Source: Methanobacteriaceae archaeon (GTDB lineage Archaea; Methanobacteriota; Methanobacteria; Methanobacteriales; Methanobacteriaceae). From it: 64,000 nucleotides of DNA. The stretch spans positions 310,001-374,000 of the forward strand of contig JAQXTL010000004.1 of NCBI GenBank assembly GCA_029219465.1, in the 5' to 3' direction. Of this stretch, positions 29,451 to 39,184 are shown piece after piece; positions within the stretch are counted from its first letter, which is position 1, and each line of letters begins with the position of its first letter. Below the pieces are notes generated by a model. The model saw only the letters and a list, made by a program, of their open reading frames with translations, had not been told where the DNA came from and did not search any database. A program made the position numbers and the translations under genes.

Positions 29451-30470
29451 ATGGTTACATATTCAGAATCAGGTGTTGACATTGATTTGGAAGCAGTTAC
29501 TGTTTCAAAATTAGCAGATAAACTCAAATCAACATTAGAATGCAGAGATATTATTACAGACAGTGGTCATTATGCTGCTTTAGTCAAATTAGGTGACAAA
29601 GGTATTGCAATGAGTACTGATGGTGTCGGAAGTAAAATTTTAATCGCGGAAATGATGAACAAATATGATACAGTAGGAATTGACTGTATTGCTATGGTTG
29701 TTAACGATATTTTATGTGTTGGAGCAGAACCAATAGCTTTAGTAGATTACCTTGCTGTTGAAAAACCAGACCCTGAAAGAGCTGCAGAAATTGCAGAAGG
29801 TTTAGTAAAAGGAGCTAATGAATCCAATATTGCAATCATTGGTGGAGAAACTGCATCACTTCCAGGAATTATTAAAGATTTCGATTTAGCAGGAACTGGT
29901 ATTGGATTTGTAGATATTGACAAAATCATTACTGGTGAAAATATCCAACCAGGTAACGTTTTAATTGGTATTGAAAGTAATGGTATTCATTCTAACGGAT
30001 ACAGTTTAGCTAGAAAAGCAATATTCGATAAAGGTGGCTTTACTGTTGATGATAAAATGCCTAATGGTGAAACAACTATTGGTGAAGAATTAATTAGACC
30101 AACTGAATTATATGTTAAACCTATTGTTGCATTGTTCAAAGAAGAATACAATATAAATGGTCTTGCTCATATTACCGGAGGAGGTTTTACTAACCTCAGA
30201 CGTTTGAAAAAAGGCATTGGATATGATATTAACGACCTTCCAGAAGTACCTGAAATATTCAAACTTATTTACGATCAAGGCGTAGATATCAAAGAAATGT
30301 ACAAAGTTTTCAACATGGGTGTTGGATTTGTTGTTATCTGTGACGAAAGTGAAGCAGATAAAATTATGGGCACTTTAGATGAATATTGTAAATGCCAAAT
30401 CATTGGTAAAGTAACCGATGATGAAAAAATTACAGTTAAATGTTTCGAAGGCAGCGAAATAGAATACTGA
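29451..30470 (+). CDS. purM: Phosphoribosylformylglycinamidine cyclo-ligase (AIR synthetase)
   Basis: PurM (339 aa) closes the imidazole ring in purine synthesis. Marks are [10 protein letters not shown] near residue 52, GGETASLPG near 125 and [10 protein letters not shown] near 240. ATG 29451 ([12 protein letters not shown]) has AGGTG upstream; an in-frame ATG at 29400 would add 17 residues made from the hairpin region and is rejected. Confidence 0.95.
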   Translation: MVTYSESGVDIDLEAVTVSKLADKLKSTLECRDIITDSGHYAALVKLGDKGIAMSTDGVGSKILIAEMMNKYDTVGIDCIAMVVNDILCVGAEPIALVDYLAVEKPDPERAAEIAEGLVKGANESNIAIIGGETASLPGIIKDFDLAGTGIGFVDIDKIITGENIQPGNVLIGIESNGIHSNGYSLARKAIFDKGGFTVDDKMPNGETTIGEELIRPTELYVKPIVALFKEEYNINGLAHITGGGFTNLRRLKKGIGYDINDLPEVPEIFKLIYDQGVDIKEMYKVFNMGVGFVVICDESEADKIMGTLDEYCKCQIIGKVTDDEKITVKCFEGSEIEY

Positions 30471-30493
30471 ATTAAAATTAAAAGAGGGATATG

Positions 30494-31522
30494 ATGAAGA
30501 TAATGAAAGATAACGAAATAGCTCTTGTTAAAGAAATTTTAAAACAATTGGGAGCTAGTGAAGAAGATCAACAATTAGTAGCAGAAGCTACTGTTGATGC
30601 AGATTTAAAAGGATTTACATCACACGGACTTGGTAGATTCCCACAATATCTTATTAGTATTGATGCAGGAACAATCAACTTAGATGAAAACATCACTATT
30701 GAAAAAGAAACTCCTGCTATTGCATTAATTAACGGTAACAGTGGATTTGGACAAGCTGTTTCTTACAAAGCAATGCAAATTGCAATTAAAAAAGCTAAAG
30801 AAATGGGTATTGCATGTGTAGGTGTTCACAATACCAACCACTTTGGAGTTACTGGATTTTACAGTGATTTAGCTTTAAGAGAAAATTGTATTGGACTTGT
30901 AATTGCAAATACTGATCCTGCTATCGCACCTGTAGGTGGTAAAGAAGCATTAATCGGAACTAACCCTATTGCATTAGGTATTCCATCCGACAGCTACATT
31001 ACTGTTGATATGGCAACTTCTGTAACCGCTCGTGGAAAAATCCTCGAATCCAAAAGAAAAGGATTAGATTTACCTGATGGATGGGCATTAGATGCTGAAG
31101 GAAAACCAACCAATGATCCAGATGAAGCATTAAAAGGATCAATCTTACCATTTGGTGGATTTAAAGGATACGCATTATCTTTATTAATTGAATTATTAAC
31201 CGGACCTTTAGTACAAGCTGGATACGGACACGGAGTAACCGGTACTGCATCCCCTGATAAAAACTGTACCAAAGGAGATTTATACGTTGTTATTGACCCA
31301 TCTAAATTTGGTGACTTTGACGAATTTAAAGCAAATACTGAAGATTTCATATCCCAAGTTAGAGCTACCGGTGAAAATGTTCCAGTACCTGGTGATTTAG
31401 AAGTTAAAAGAATCGCAGAAGCTGAAGCAAACGGTGTCAATATTGACGAAAAATTATACGAACAATTAAAAGGAATCTGTGACGATTTAGATATCGACTT
31501 AGATTCTTACCTTGAAGAATAA
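30494..31522 (+). CDS. comC: L-sulfolactate dehydrogenase
   Basis: The product (342 aa) is in the malate/L-lactate dehydrogenase (type 2) family and matches archaeal ComC, which oxidises sulfolactate to sulfopyruvate for coenzyme M; members also act on malate. The NTNHFGVTGFY segment and SHGLGRFPQY mark the active site and cofactor region. GAGGG is best spaced for ATG 30494; ATG 30491 is also possible. It follows purM by about 20 bases. Confidence 0.85.
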   Translation: MKIMKDNEIALVKEILKQLGASEEDQQLVAEATVDADLKGFTSHGLGRFPQYLISIDAGTINLDENITIEKETPAIALINGNSGFGQAVSYKAMQIAIKKAKEMGIACVGVHNTNHFGVTGFYSDLALRENCIGLVIANTDPAIAPVGGKEALIGTNPIALGIPSDSYITVDMATSVTARGKILESKRKGLDLPDGWALDAEGKPTNDPDEALKGSILPFGGFKGYALSLLIELLTGPLVQAGYGHGVTGTASPDKNCTKGDLYVVIDPSKFGDFDEFKANTEDFISQVRATGENVPVPGDLEVKRIAEAEANGVNIDEKLYEQLKGICDDLDIDLDSYLEE

Positions 31523-31545
31523 ATTTATTCTTCATTCTTTTTTTT
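31514..31545 (+). terminator. Terminator of purM-comC
   Basis: A perfect 20-base palindrome (31514-31533) covers the last codons and stop of comC, followed by a run of T to about 31545. Confidence 0.7.
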
Positions 31546-31623
31546 ACAAAATTTACGATAATAACTCCATTTCAATTCGATTGACTTTAATTAAAGTAAA
31601 CCTTATTTTATATCAATTAAACC

Positions 31624-31706
31624 AATAATGATAATCATTATATATGTCAATCAACAGAAGTAATACTGTTTAGAGATATTTTAATATAAAGGAGGAAATT
31701 AAAGTC
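31624..31706 (+). promoter_or_regulatory. Fur-box-like operator and promoter of the adhesin gene
   Basis: 31624-31642 matches the 19-base Fur box (GATAATGATAATCATTATC) at 17 positions; only the two end bases differ. It overlaps the TATA-like box ATTATATATG (31637-31646), a place where a bound repressor would block TBP. A smaller dyad, AACAG and CTGTT, lies at about 31653-31670 around the expected start. GGAGG sits just before ATG 31707. Which metal regulator binds is unknown. Confidence 0.55.
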
Positions 31707-33956
31707 ATGAAACTTAAAAACTCTTATGTCTTATTAATAGCTATGATATTTCTATTAGTAAGCGTTGGTTCTGTTTGTGCTGGCGACGTATCAAACGATA
31801 ATGTCATTCCAGATGATGGAAAAGACATAGTTACTAACGAATCAACAATCACCGAACCATCCAAAAAAGATACTGAAATTGTCACTGAAGACAATATTCA
31901 AGTAGACGAAAAAGACATAAAATTTGACTTAGTTGTTAAAGATAATGAATCTGTCGTTATTGATGGAATTACTATTAAAAATTTAACAATTACCGAAAAC
32001 AACAAAAATATAAGCTTTGGTTATGTTGATTCTCAAATTGTAATCAAAGATAAATTAAGTCTTGGAAAACATAATTTGCTTATTACTTATTTAGGTAATA
32101 ACAATTATACAAATTCCTCAAAAAACATTATTTTAACAGTGACTGGAGATTATATCATCCAGGCACCTGACACAGTTAACGTTAACAGTACTAAACTCGT
32201 TGAAATACCAATAAACGTTACTAACGGTGTTGATATTAAAGTTCTCACTCCAGAGGATTTGAAAATTACACTTGTATATAAAAACGGAAATGTTACCAAA
32301 GAACTTAATATTACTGCTTTTACAATAGAAAATAACAAAATTGTATTTGCTTATGCATTAGGCCGTGATATTACTACATGTAATCTTACAGTAACCTATA
32401 CTGCAAATGAATCTGTTAAACCTAAAAAGATTACATTAAACAGAATTTATAATGTTAAAATTGAAGAAATCAATACCAAAAACCAATTCTTAAACGGTAA
32501 TATGACCTTCAAATTAACCGATCTTGATAATCCAAATGAAAATCTTACCGGTTTAAAATTAACATTATACATTATGGACGGAACTTTAAAAATTGGAAAC
32601 AGTGTAACTGTTAAGGAAAATGGAATTGCTACTTACAGAACAGCAGCATTACAAAAAATTACTACAGTAAATGGTACATTATCCTTTGACCGTTTAAATG
32701 TTGGTACTCACGCTGTTGAATTAACAACTAGCGGAAATGTAAAATCCACTGGACTTAAAACTAACTTAACCATTGAACAAGCAGACATCATAATTAAAAT
32801 TGATGATTATAAAGAAGTATACGGTACTGATAAAAACTTAACCGTTACTGTCGTAAATGCTAATAATGGTGAAGGAGTCCCATATATCATTGTTAAATTA
32901 AGCATTCCAAAAGCATCCTCTAAAGTATTTTACATGCAGACTGACGCATATGGTAAAGCAAGAATCTCCGCTAAATTATTATCAGGTGGAACTTACAATA
33001 TTACCGTAAGTAACAATGATACTAAAAACATGAATTATGCTAATGAAAGTGGACAAATGGTTATTACTGCAAAACCAGTAGTCATCACTGTTGTAAGTTT
33101 AACCAACACATACAATACTGGATACACTGCAAAAATCAAAGTAACTGATAAAGCAACCGGTAAAGCAGTTGCAAACGCTACCCTTCTTGTTAAAATTACT
33201 CCTAAAGGAAAACAAGGAAAATATTACCTCGTTTTAACCGATGCTAATGGATATGCTACATTTTTAGTAGAAGCTGGTGTTGGAGCAAATAGTCTTATTG
33301 TAAAAAATGGAGATACCAATTATAAAGGAAGCAATGTAGCAAAATGGTTTACTGTTTACAAAGCTAGCGGAAAAATTGTTGCTTCAAAAACCTATGTTTA
33401 CTACAAACAGGATAAATACTTAAAAATTAAAGTTGTTAACACAAAGAAAAATAATGCTCCTATGGCATATGCAAAAGTTAATGTAAGAATCTACATATCT
33501 TCTTACAAATATTATAACTACGTTGGAAAAACTGGTGGAAATGGTGAAATTAACTTAGATGTAAGTAATTTAGCACCTAAAACCTACAAAGTTGTTGTAT
33601 ACAATGCAGATTCTAAAAACTACACTGCTAAATCAGTTACAACTTACCTTGTAGTTAAAAAAGCACCTACTAAATTAACTCCAACTGCATTAACTGCTAA
33701 AAAAGGAACTAACTCTTACTTTAAAATCATTGTTAAAAACACTAAAACAAATAAAATTATTAGTGGAGTTAAAGTAAAAATCAAAGTTTACACAGGTAAA
33801 ACTTACAAAACATATACTGCAACCACCAACTCAAAAGGTATAGCATTATTTAATGTTAAATCTTTAAGCGTTGGTACTCACAAAACAGTTGTAAGTTCTG
33901 GAAATAGATATTGTGTTGCAACAGCTGTAACTTCAAGCATAAAAATAACTAAATAA
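31707..33956 (+). CDS. Secreted adhesin-like protein with Ig-like repeats
   Basis: The product (749 aa) has a signal peptide (about 1-25, cleaved after VCAG), an acidic, Asn/Thr-rich N-terminal part with many N-glycosylation sites, and about three C-terminal Ig-like units (from about residue 450) rich in Lys and Tyr. No membrane anchor is seen. Such proteins are abundant in Methanobrevibacter and probably bind the pseudomurein wall and host or partner cells. It interrupts a stretch of housekeeping genes. Confidence 0.8.
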   Translation: MKLKNSYVLLIAMIFLLVSVGSVCAGDVSNDNVIPDDGKDIVTNESTITEPSKKDTEIVTEDNIQVDEKDIKFDLVVKDNESVVIDGITIKNLTITENNKNISFGYVDSQIVIKDKLSLGKHNLLITYLGNNNYTNSSKNIILTVTGDYIIQAPDTVNVNSTKLVEIPINVTNGVDIKVLTPEDLKITLVYKNGNVTKELNITAFTIENNKIVFAYALGRDITTCNLTVTYTANESVKPKKITLNRIYNVKIEEINTKNQFLNGNMTFKLTDLDNPNENLTGLKLTLYIMDGTLKIGNSVTVKENGIATYRTAALQKITTVNGTLSFDRLNVGTHAVELTTSGNVKSTGLKTNLTIEQADIIIKIDDYKEVYGTDKNLTVTVVNANNGEGVPYIIVKLSIPKASSKVFYMQTDAYGKARISAKLLSGGTYNITVSNNDTKNMNYANESGQMVITAKPVVITVVSLTNTYNTGYTAKIKVTDKATGKAVANATLLVKITPKGKQGKYYLVLTDANGYATFLVEAGVGANSLIVKNGDTNYKGSNVAKWFTVYKASGKIVASKTYVYYKQDKYLKIKVVNTKKNNAPMAYAKVNVRIYISSYKYYNYVGKTGGNGEINLDVSNLAPKTYKVVVYNADSKNYTAKSVTTYLVVKKAPTKLTPTALTAKKGTNSYFKIIVKNTKTNKIISGVKVKIKVYTGKTYKTYTATTNSKGIALFNVKSLSVGTHKTVVSSGNRYCVATAVTSSIKITK

Positions 33957-33981
33957 GAGAATTAAATTCTCTTAATCTTTT
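33955..33981. terminator. Bidirectional terminator between adhesin and polB1
   Basis: AAGAGAATT at 33955-33963 and AATTCTCTT at 33965-33973 are a perfect stem with a one-base loop, with A/T runs on both sides. It overlaps the stops of both convergent genes. Confidence 0.65.
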
Positions 33982-35762
33982 TCTTTTTTATATTTCGCAT
34001 AAAAACCATCAGTATCTGCATATATTGCATAAAAACCGAATTCTTCAGCTTTTTCTATTGATGATTTAATATATTGTCTTCCCCATGATGTAATAGCTTT
34101 AGCGCATTCAAATGAATACCATCTAAACCTTGGAAAACCGTAAATACCATACATAGTATTTGCCAATCTTTTAATAGCCTGTTGTTGTACATCAAGAGCT
34201 TTTCTTTCTGCATCATCATCAGATGCTTTCATTTCACGTTTTATTCTGAAACGTTCCTGCAAAATCTTATCTATAACTGAAGGAATGAATCCCTGTGGAT
34301 CTTTTTTAAATTTGATTCCATGTTCAGGTGCAATATTATATTCATCTTCATTTTCAACATCCCCTAAATACATTACATCAGGAGAAATGTTTTTTGATAT
34401 AATAATACTTGGGTATAGGCTTCTAAAGTCGAATTGAACCAGATTTTCATGTAATCCTTTTTCAGGTTCTCTTACATATCCACCTTCATTATCCTCAGCA
34501 GCTGCACGATTTGCAAAGTTAGCTCCCTGTTTGTTTGGAACTACTTCATTGTCAAAATAAGCCTGTTTTACTAAAAACCATTCAGCCTGCTGACCTGTTG
34601 CCATACGAGAAACATCAAAAAGAGGCTGACCTATAATACGAGTAAGTTCTAAGTTAAGTGGTAATGTTTGTTGTGCAATTTTTAATGTTGATACAACATC
34701 ATCAAGTGAATAATCAAATAGATTGTCTAATTCTTCACCACCATTGTCCCAGAATTCCCAAATTCTATCTCCCGGAACATCTATCTTTTCTTCACCAAAT
34801 AACTCATAGTAAACTCTCTCAAGAGTATATCTCTCAAGAGACATGTATCTTCTCATAACTAAGTATAAATCAACATGAATTAATCCTTTAAAGGATGCTG
34901 CATTTGCATATCCTCTTCTAATAAATTTAATATCAGATCCATCCATACCAATATCCAAATCTACACCTAATATTTTAGCTCTTTCTTTAAGATATGGGAA
35001 GTCAAAGTTATCTGAATTATATCCTACAAGAATATCTACATTGTTTTCTTTGATTATTTTAACAAACTCTTCAATCATTTCTTTTTCAGATCCAAGCTGA
35101 TTTACAAAATCATCACGACTATCAGAGTTTGTTTTGGTTGAAATAACCTGATTTATTCCAAAATTACTTGAAACACCAATCATGATTATTTCATCAACAT
35201 CGCTGTCGGGCATTCCATGAGGGTTTCTAACTTCCAAGTCAAAGCTCAATATACGAAAATCATTTGGATATTCGGAAGTTCTTTTTAAGTCCTGTGTGAG
35301 TTTAATAATTTCAATATCCTGTTTGGTTGAATCCAAGTCCAAAAATGAGTCGATTTTATCCCCAACTGCAACTACTTCAGTCATAGGGATAACATCTCTA
35401 TCCATAAGATATCTTCTATAAAATGGAATATCGAATTCCCTGATTTGAATTACACTTTCCAAATCCCTTAGGGCATCTCTGTTTTTTGCAAGTTCCTGAG
35501 GATGTTTGAATGTGACTTTTAAAAATTCGTTTTCAATCTGGAAATCCTTTTTTGTAACCTTTTCAATTCTTACAACATCAAGAGCATCCTGAATTTCACT
35601 AATGCATACATCCAAATCATCAGACATGACATATAAATATGGTTCAAAGGTATCATCAATTAATATGACATTCTTATCCCCATCCTTTGAAAATAATCTG
35701 ATAACAGGTTTATCTTCATAGGTAACATAATCAATGTCTAAAATAACTACATTTCTCTGCAT
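33972..35762 (-). CDS. polB1: DNA polymerase family B, large part of a split enzyme
   Basis: The product (596 aa) has the 3'-5' exonuclease domain (ExoI near residue 168, SFDLEVRN) and polymerase motifs A (DFRSLYPSII), B (KRLANTMYGIYG) and C (YADTDG at 581-586), then ends after KEKD. The thumb is missing. This is the known Methanobacteriales arrangement in which a second gene encodes the rest (polB1 is MTH1208 and polB2 is MTH208 in Methanothermobacter). The break falls at motif C, a common intein site. No polB2 is in the window. Confidence 0.93.
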   Translation of the reverse strand: MQRNVVILDIDYVTYEDKPVIRLFSKDGDKNVILIDDTFEPYLYVMSDDLDVCISEIQDALDVVRIEKVTKKDFQIENEFLKVTFKHPQELAKNRDALRDLESVIQIREFDIPFYRRYLMDRDVIPMTEVVAVGDKIDSFLDLDSTKQDIEIIKLTQDLKRTSEYPNDFRILSFDLEVRNPHGMPDSDVDEIIMIGVSSNFGINQVISTKTNSDSRDDFVNQLGSEKEMIEEFVKIIKENNVDILVGYNSDNFDFPYLKERAKILGVDLDIGMDGSDIKFIRRGYANAASFKGLIHVDLYLVMRRYMSLERYTLERVYYELFGEEKIDVPGDRIWEFWDNGGEELDNLFDYSLDDVVSTLKIAQQTLPLNLELTRIIGQPLFDVSRMATGQQAEWFLVKQAYFDNEVVPNKQGANFANRAAAEDNEGGYVREPEKGLHENLVQFDFRSLYPSIIISKNISPDVMYLGDVENEDEYNIAPEHGIKFKKDPQGFIPSVIDKILQERFRIKREMKASDDDAERKALDVQQQAIKRLANTMYGIYGFPRFRWYSFECAKAITSWGRQYIKSSIEKAEEFGFYAIYADTDGFYAKYKKEKD

Positions 35763-36782
35763 CTATTCAACTCCAAGATACTTCTTTCTGTAACAGTCTA
35801 AAACAGTATAGGTTATTCCAAGAATTAAAGGTCCTACAATAAAACCTACAATACCATAAACTAAAGGTCCTGCTAAAAATCCTACAAGCAAGATTAACGG
35901 ATGAATATCTGCATAGTGGCTTGAAAGTGCAGGTCTTATGTACATATCGATACTGCTTAGGAAAAATCCGAAGAATAAAACAATTATTGCTCTTACGTAG
36001 TTTCCACTGATAATATCAATAAAGAATAATGTCCAGTATATTGGCCATGGTCCGAAAATTGGAATTAATTGTAAAATACCTGTTAAAACACCTAAGAATA
36101 TTCCAAACTGATATCCTAAAAGGGAATATCCAATACAACCGAAAATTCCAATTATCACTGCAGTTAAAAAGTGACCATAGAATATACTTTTCAATACATC
36201 TTTTACAGATCCAACAACATCATCGAAAAATCCCAAATCGTCTTTAGGAACAAAACTTCTAATAAATGCAAGGAAGTTGTCTCCATCTCTTACAAAGTAA
36301 AATACTGAACAAACCAAGATAAATAAATCTAATGTCAAATTAGCAAATTTACCAAAAAAGCTCATTGCATAAGAAGCAATGAAACTTACAATTGTCTCAA
36401 AGGATGAAGAAATTTGTTGATAAATAGCTTCAGGATTTGTGTTAACTGGCAAATAGTTAATAAGAGATATTATTGAAGTTTTAGCACCTGCTGCTGAACT
36501 TGATGAAAGTATTGCTGATGCAACAGAGGATAGTTCATATGTTAAATAACCTACAAGCAATATTAAAGGTATTAAAATAATAACCATTGCCAAGATTATT
36601 GAAAGTGAGGAGTATTTTAATTTTGATTGAAGTTTAAAAGCTACTGGGCGAACGATAAAAGCCAAAATAGCTCCAAGAACAATCATTTTTAAAGCCGGGA
36701 AAATGAATATTAATGAAACTATCCCTAATAAACAGATTAGCATTACTGGAAAGGTGAAATTTTCTTTAATATAATCTCCCAT
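35763..36782 (-). CDS. AI-2E-type family membrane protein
   Basis: The product (339 aa) has about seven or eight membrane helices and matches the AI-2E/YdiK family (PF01594), named for autoinducer-2 export but with broader or unknown roles. Conserved LIPIFGPWPIY and GPLVYGIVGFIVGPLILG segments are present. It abuts the polB1 start, so the two are co-transcribed, which is common in this order but functionally unexplained. Confidence 0.85.
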   Translation of the reverse strand: MGDYIKENFTFPVMLICLLGIVSLIFIFPALKMIVLGAILAFIVRPVAFKLQSKLKYSSLSIILAMVIILIPLILLVGYLTYELSSVASAILSSSSAAGAKTSIISLINYLPVNTNPEAIYQQISSSFETIVSFIASYAMSFFGKFANLTLDLFILVCSVFYFVRDGDNFLAFIRSFVPKDDLGFFDDVVGSVKDVLKSIFYGHFLTAVIIGIFGCIGYSLLGYQFGIFLGVLTGILQLIPIFGPWPIYWTLFFIDIISGNYVRAIIVLFFGFFLSSIDMYIRPALSSHYADIHPLILLVGFLAGPLVYGIVGFIVGPLILGITYTVLDCYRKKYLGVE

Positions 36783-36796
36783 CTTATCAACCTCAA

Positions 36797-37597
36797 TTAG
36801 TATTTAACTCCAGATGCATCTCTTCTGTATTTTCCAAATTCGCTTATTTGATTTATTTTGTCATTTTCAAAAACAGGTCCTTCTACACATATTCTCCAAC
36901 CTTCATCATCAACACAACACTGTCCACACACACCAAGTGCGCATTTCATGTATCTTTCAAGAGAATATTGTGCAGGTATTGATGCATCTTCAAGGATATC
37001 GAAAATTCCTTTCATCATTATCTCAGGACCACAGACAAATGCATAATCATAAGTTGAATCTTCAAGTAAATTAGCAGTACAATCTGTTGCAAATCCTTTA
37101 AATCCTAAACTTCCATCATCAGTACAAGGATAAACTGTAGCACCTAATTTTTCAAGAGCATCAACGTATAATAATTCATCTTTGGTAATAGCTGCACCTA
37201 CAACATCAACTTTATTTCCTTTTTTGATTAAATCACTTGCAATTGCATTAATAGGAGCCATTCCAACTCCACCACCAATTAACAATAGATGTTTGTCCTC
37301 AAAAGAGTTGTTAAATCCATTACCATAACTACCCCTAATACCGATTTCATCACCGACTTTTAAGTCATGTAACTGAGAGGTAAATTCCCCAATGTTTTTT
37401 ACAGTAATAGCTAATTCATTATCATTAATTTGAGCAATGGACATTGGTTTTTCATTTTTGAAATTCCAAACCATTACAAATTCACCAGGATTTGGTCTTC
37501 CAAGTGTTTGCATATCCCAATTGAATTTAAATGTTTTAATAGTAGAGGTTTCATCAATAATTTCTGTTATTTCAACAATTTTAGGTTCATTAATCAT
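36797..37597 (-). CDS. pyrK: Dihydroorotate dehydrogenase B electron-transfer subunit
   Basis: PyrK (266 aa) carries FAD and a [2Fe-2S] cluster and passes electrons between PyrD and NAD+. The nucleotide-binding motif GGGVGMAPINA is near residue 108; the cluster cysteines are in CALGVCGQCC and RICVEGPVF near 215-240. It starts two bases after pyrD. Confidence 0.93.
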   Translation of the reverse strand: MINEPKIVEITEIIDETSTIKTFKFNWDMQTLGRPNPGEFVMVWNFKNEKPMSIAQINDNELAITVKNIGEFTSQLHDLKVGDEIGIRGSYGNGFNNSFEDKHLLLIGGGVGMAPINAIASDLIKKGNKVDVVGAAITKDELLYVDALEKLGATVYPCTDDGSLGFKGFATDCTANLLEDSTYDYAFVCGPEIMMKGIFDILEDASIPAQYSLERYMKCALGVCGQCCVDDEGWRICVEGPVFENDKINQISEFGKYRRDASGVKY

Positions 37598-37599
37598 AA

Positions 37600-38511
37600 T
37601 TACAACTCCCTATGTGCAAGTCCAACCATCTCATCAATAGATGAAAATCCTTTTTGAGCCATGAACTTTTCTAAACCGTCGTTAATATTTCCAAATACCT
37701 CAACACCTTCGTCCATTATTGCAGTACCGATTTGAACTGCTCTTGCACCTGCGTAAATAAATTCCACAACATCTTCCCAGGAGTAAATTCCTCCAACACC
37801 AATTAAAGGAATATCAACTGCTTCATAAACAGAATAGACATTACTAATAGCTATTGGTTTGATTGGACGACCACTCATACCACCAAACTTATTGGATAAA
37901 ACAGGACGAGCAACGTCAATGTTGATTTTCATACCCGGACCTAATGTATTGATTAATGACAAACAGTCAGCACCTGCTTCTTCACAGGTTTTTGCAATTT
38001 CAGTAATGTCAGTAACATTAGGAGTTAATTTAGCAATGATTGGAACATCACTAGCATCTTTTGCAGCTGAAACAATAGTATGACTTAAATTACAGTCCTG
38101 ACCAATAGATGCACCGTAACCTTCCATAGCATGAGGACATGAAATATTCAATTCAATCATGTCAACATATTCCTGAACTTCTTCAACTAATGAGGAAAAT
38201 TCATCTGGATTAGCCCCATAAATTGATGCAATAGAAATATTGCCTTCACGATCAATTTTTTTAAGTTCTTCTTTGAAATTAGCCACGCCAGGATTTGAAA
38301 GCCCAATTGCGTTAATAATTCCTCCATCAACTGCAACAGTTGTAGGATTAACATATCCAGGATGAGGATTTAAAGAAAAAGATTTTGAAACAACACCACC
38401 AGCACCGGATTTTAAAATCCAATTCATTGATGATGCATTACTTCCCATAATGCCTGCAGCCAACATCAAAGGATTTCTAAACTCTACACCACAAATATTT
38501 GTTTTTAACAT
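37600..38511 (-). CDS. pyrD: Dihydroorotate dehydrogenase B catalytic subunit
   Basis: PyrD (303 aa) is the FMN subunit of pyrimidine synthesis. The active-site segment NISCPHAMEGYGASIGQD near residue 125 has the catalytic cysteine of type 1B, and the IGVGGIYSWEDVVEFIYAGA segment near 240 binds the FMN phosphate. ATG 38511 is preferred over GTG 38520 because GTGAT lies just upstream. Confidence 0.94.
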   Translation of the reverse strand: MLKTNICGVEFRNPLMLAAGIMGSNASSMNWILKSGAGGVVSKSFSLNPHPGYVNPTTVAVDGGIINAIGLSNPGVANFKEELKKIDREGNISIASIYGANPDEFSSLVEEVQEYVDMIELNISCPHAMEGYGASIGQDCNLSHTIVSAAKDASDVPIIAKLTPNVTDITEIAKTCEEAGADCLSLINTLGPGMKINIDVARPVLSNKFGGMSGRPIKPIAISNVYSVYEAVDIPLIGVGGIYSWEDVVEFIYAGARAVQIGTAIMDEGVEVFGNINDGLEKFMAQKGFSSIDEMVGLAHREL

Positions 38512-38535
38512 ATGAATCACTTTGTAATTAATTGT

Positions 38536-39075
38536 TTAATTAGTTTTTGTTAATTTATCAATGATTTCACTATATTTTTCATTTTGTAATTTTAAACTAA
38601 TTATGTTGGTTTTATTTGATTTAATTATTTCTTCTTTGGATTTGAGTAGATTTGAAATTTGTTCATCCTGCTTTTCAATAATAGCATCTTTTTGTTTTAA
38701 TAAATCTTCATAGGTTTTAGAGATTTTTCTAAGTTGAATTTCAAGGTTTTCAGTATTGTTGTTTACCTGAGTTTTATAATCATCAATTAATGAGCGAAGA
38801 TACTTAACCTGATCTTGTTTATCATCAATAATAGCATCTTTTTCTTTGATTTTATCTAATAAATCATCCAATTCTTTCATGGTAGCTTTATCATAATCAA
38901 TTTTTGTATCAAGCTTATCTTCCAAGTTTTTCTTTTCATACTTCAATTTGGTAGCATATAATTTTAATTTATTAATCTCTTCATTTTTTTCTTCAACTAC
39001 CATATTAAGCTCATCAATTTCAGCATTTTTAAGTTCCAATTCATATTTTAAATCATTATAATGTTCATCAGACAT
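38536..39075 (-). CDS. Coiled-coil protein of unknown function
   Basis: Almost the entire 179-residue product is predicted long helix: it has heptad-like Leu/Ile spacing, many Glu/Lys/Asp, and no Gly-rich folds, signal or membrane helix. No family is recognised. It sits between pyrD and the divergent nop5. Coiled-coil proteins of this type can be cell-structure or scaffold proteins, but no function can be claimed. Confidence 0.65.
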   Translation of the reverse strand: MSDEHYNDLKYELELKNAEIDELNMVVEEKNEEINKLKLYATKLKYEKKNLEDKLDTKIDYDKATMKELDDLLDKIKEKDAIIDDKQDQVKYLRSLIDDYKTQVNNNTENLEIQLRKISKTYEDLLKQKDAIIEKQDEQISNLLKSKEEIIKSNKTNIISLKLQNEKYSEIIDKLTKTN

Positions 39076-39184
39076 ATTTTCAAATCCAAAAAATAATATT
39101 ATACTAATTTTATTTATTTAAATAAATTAAATCTTCGGATATTCATGAAAATACTTATTAAAAATAAAAAAAATATTTAGATTT

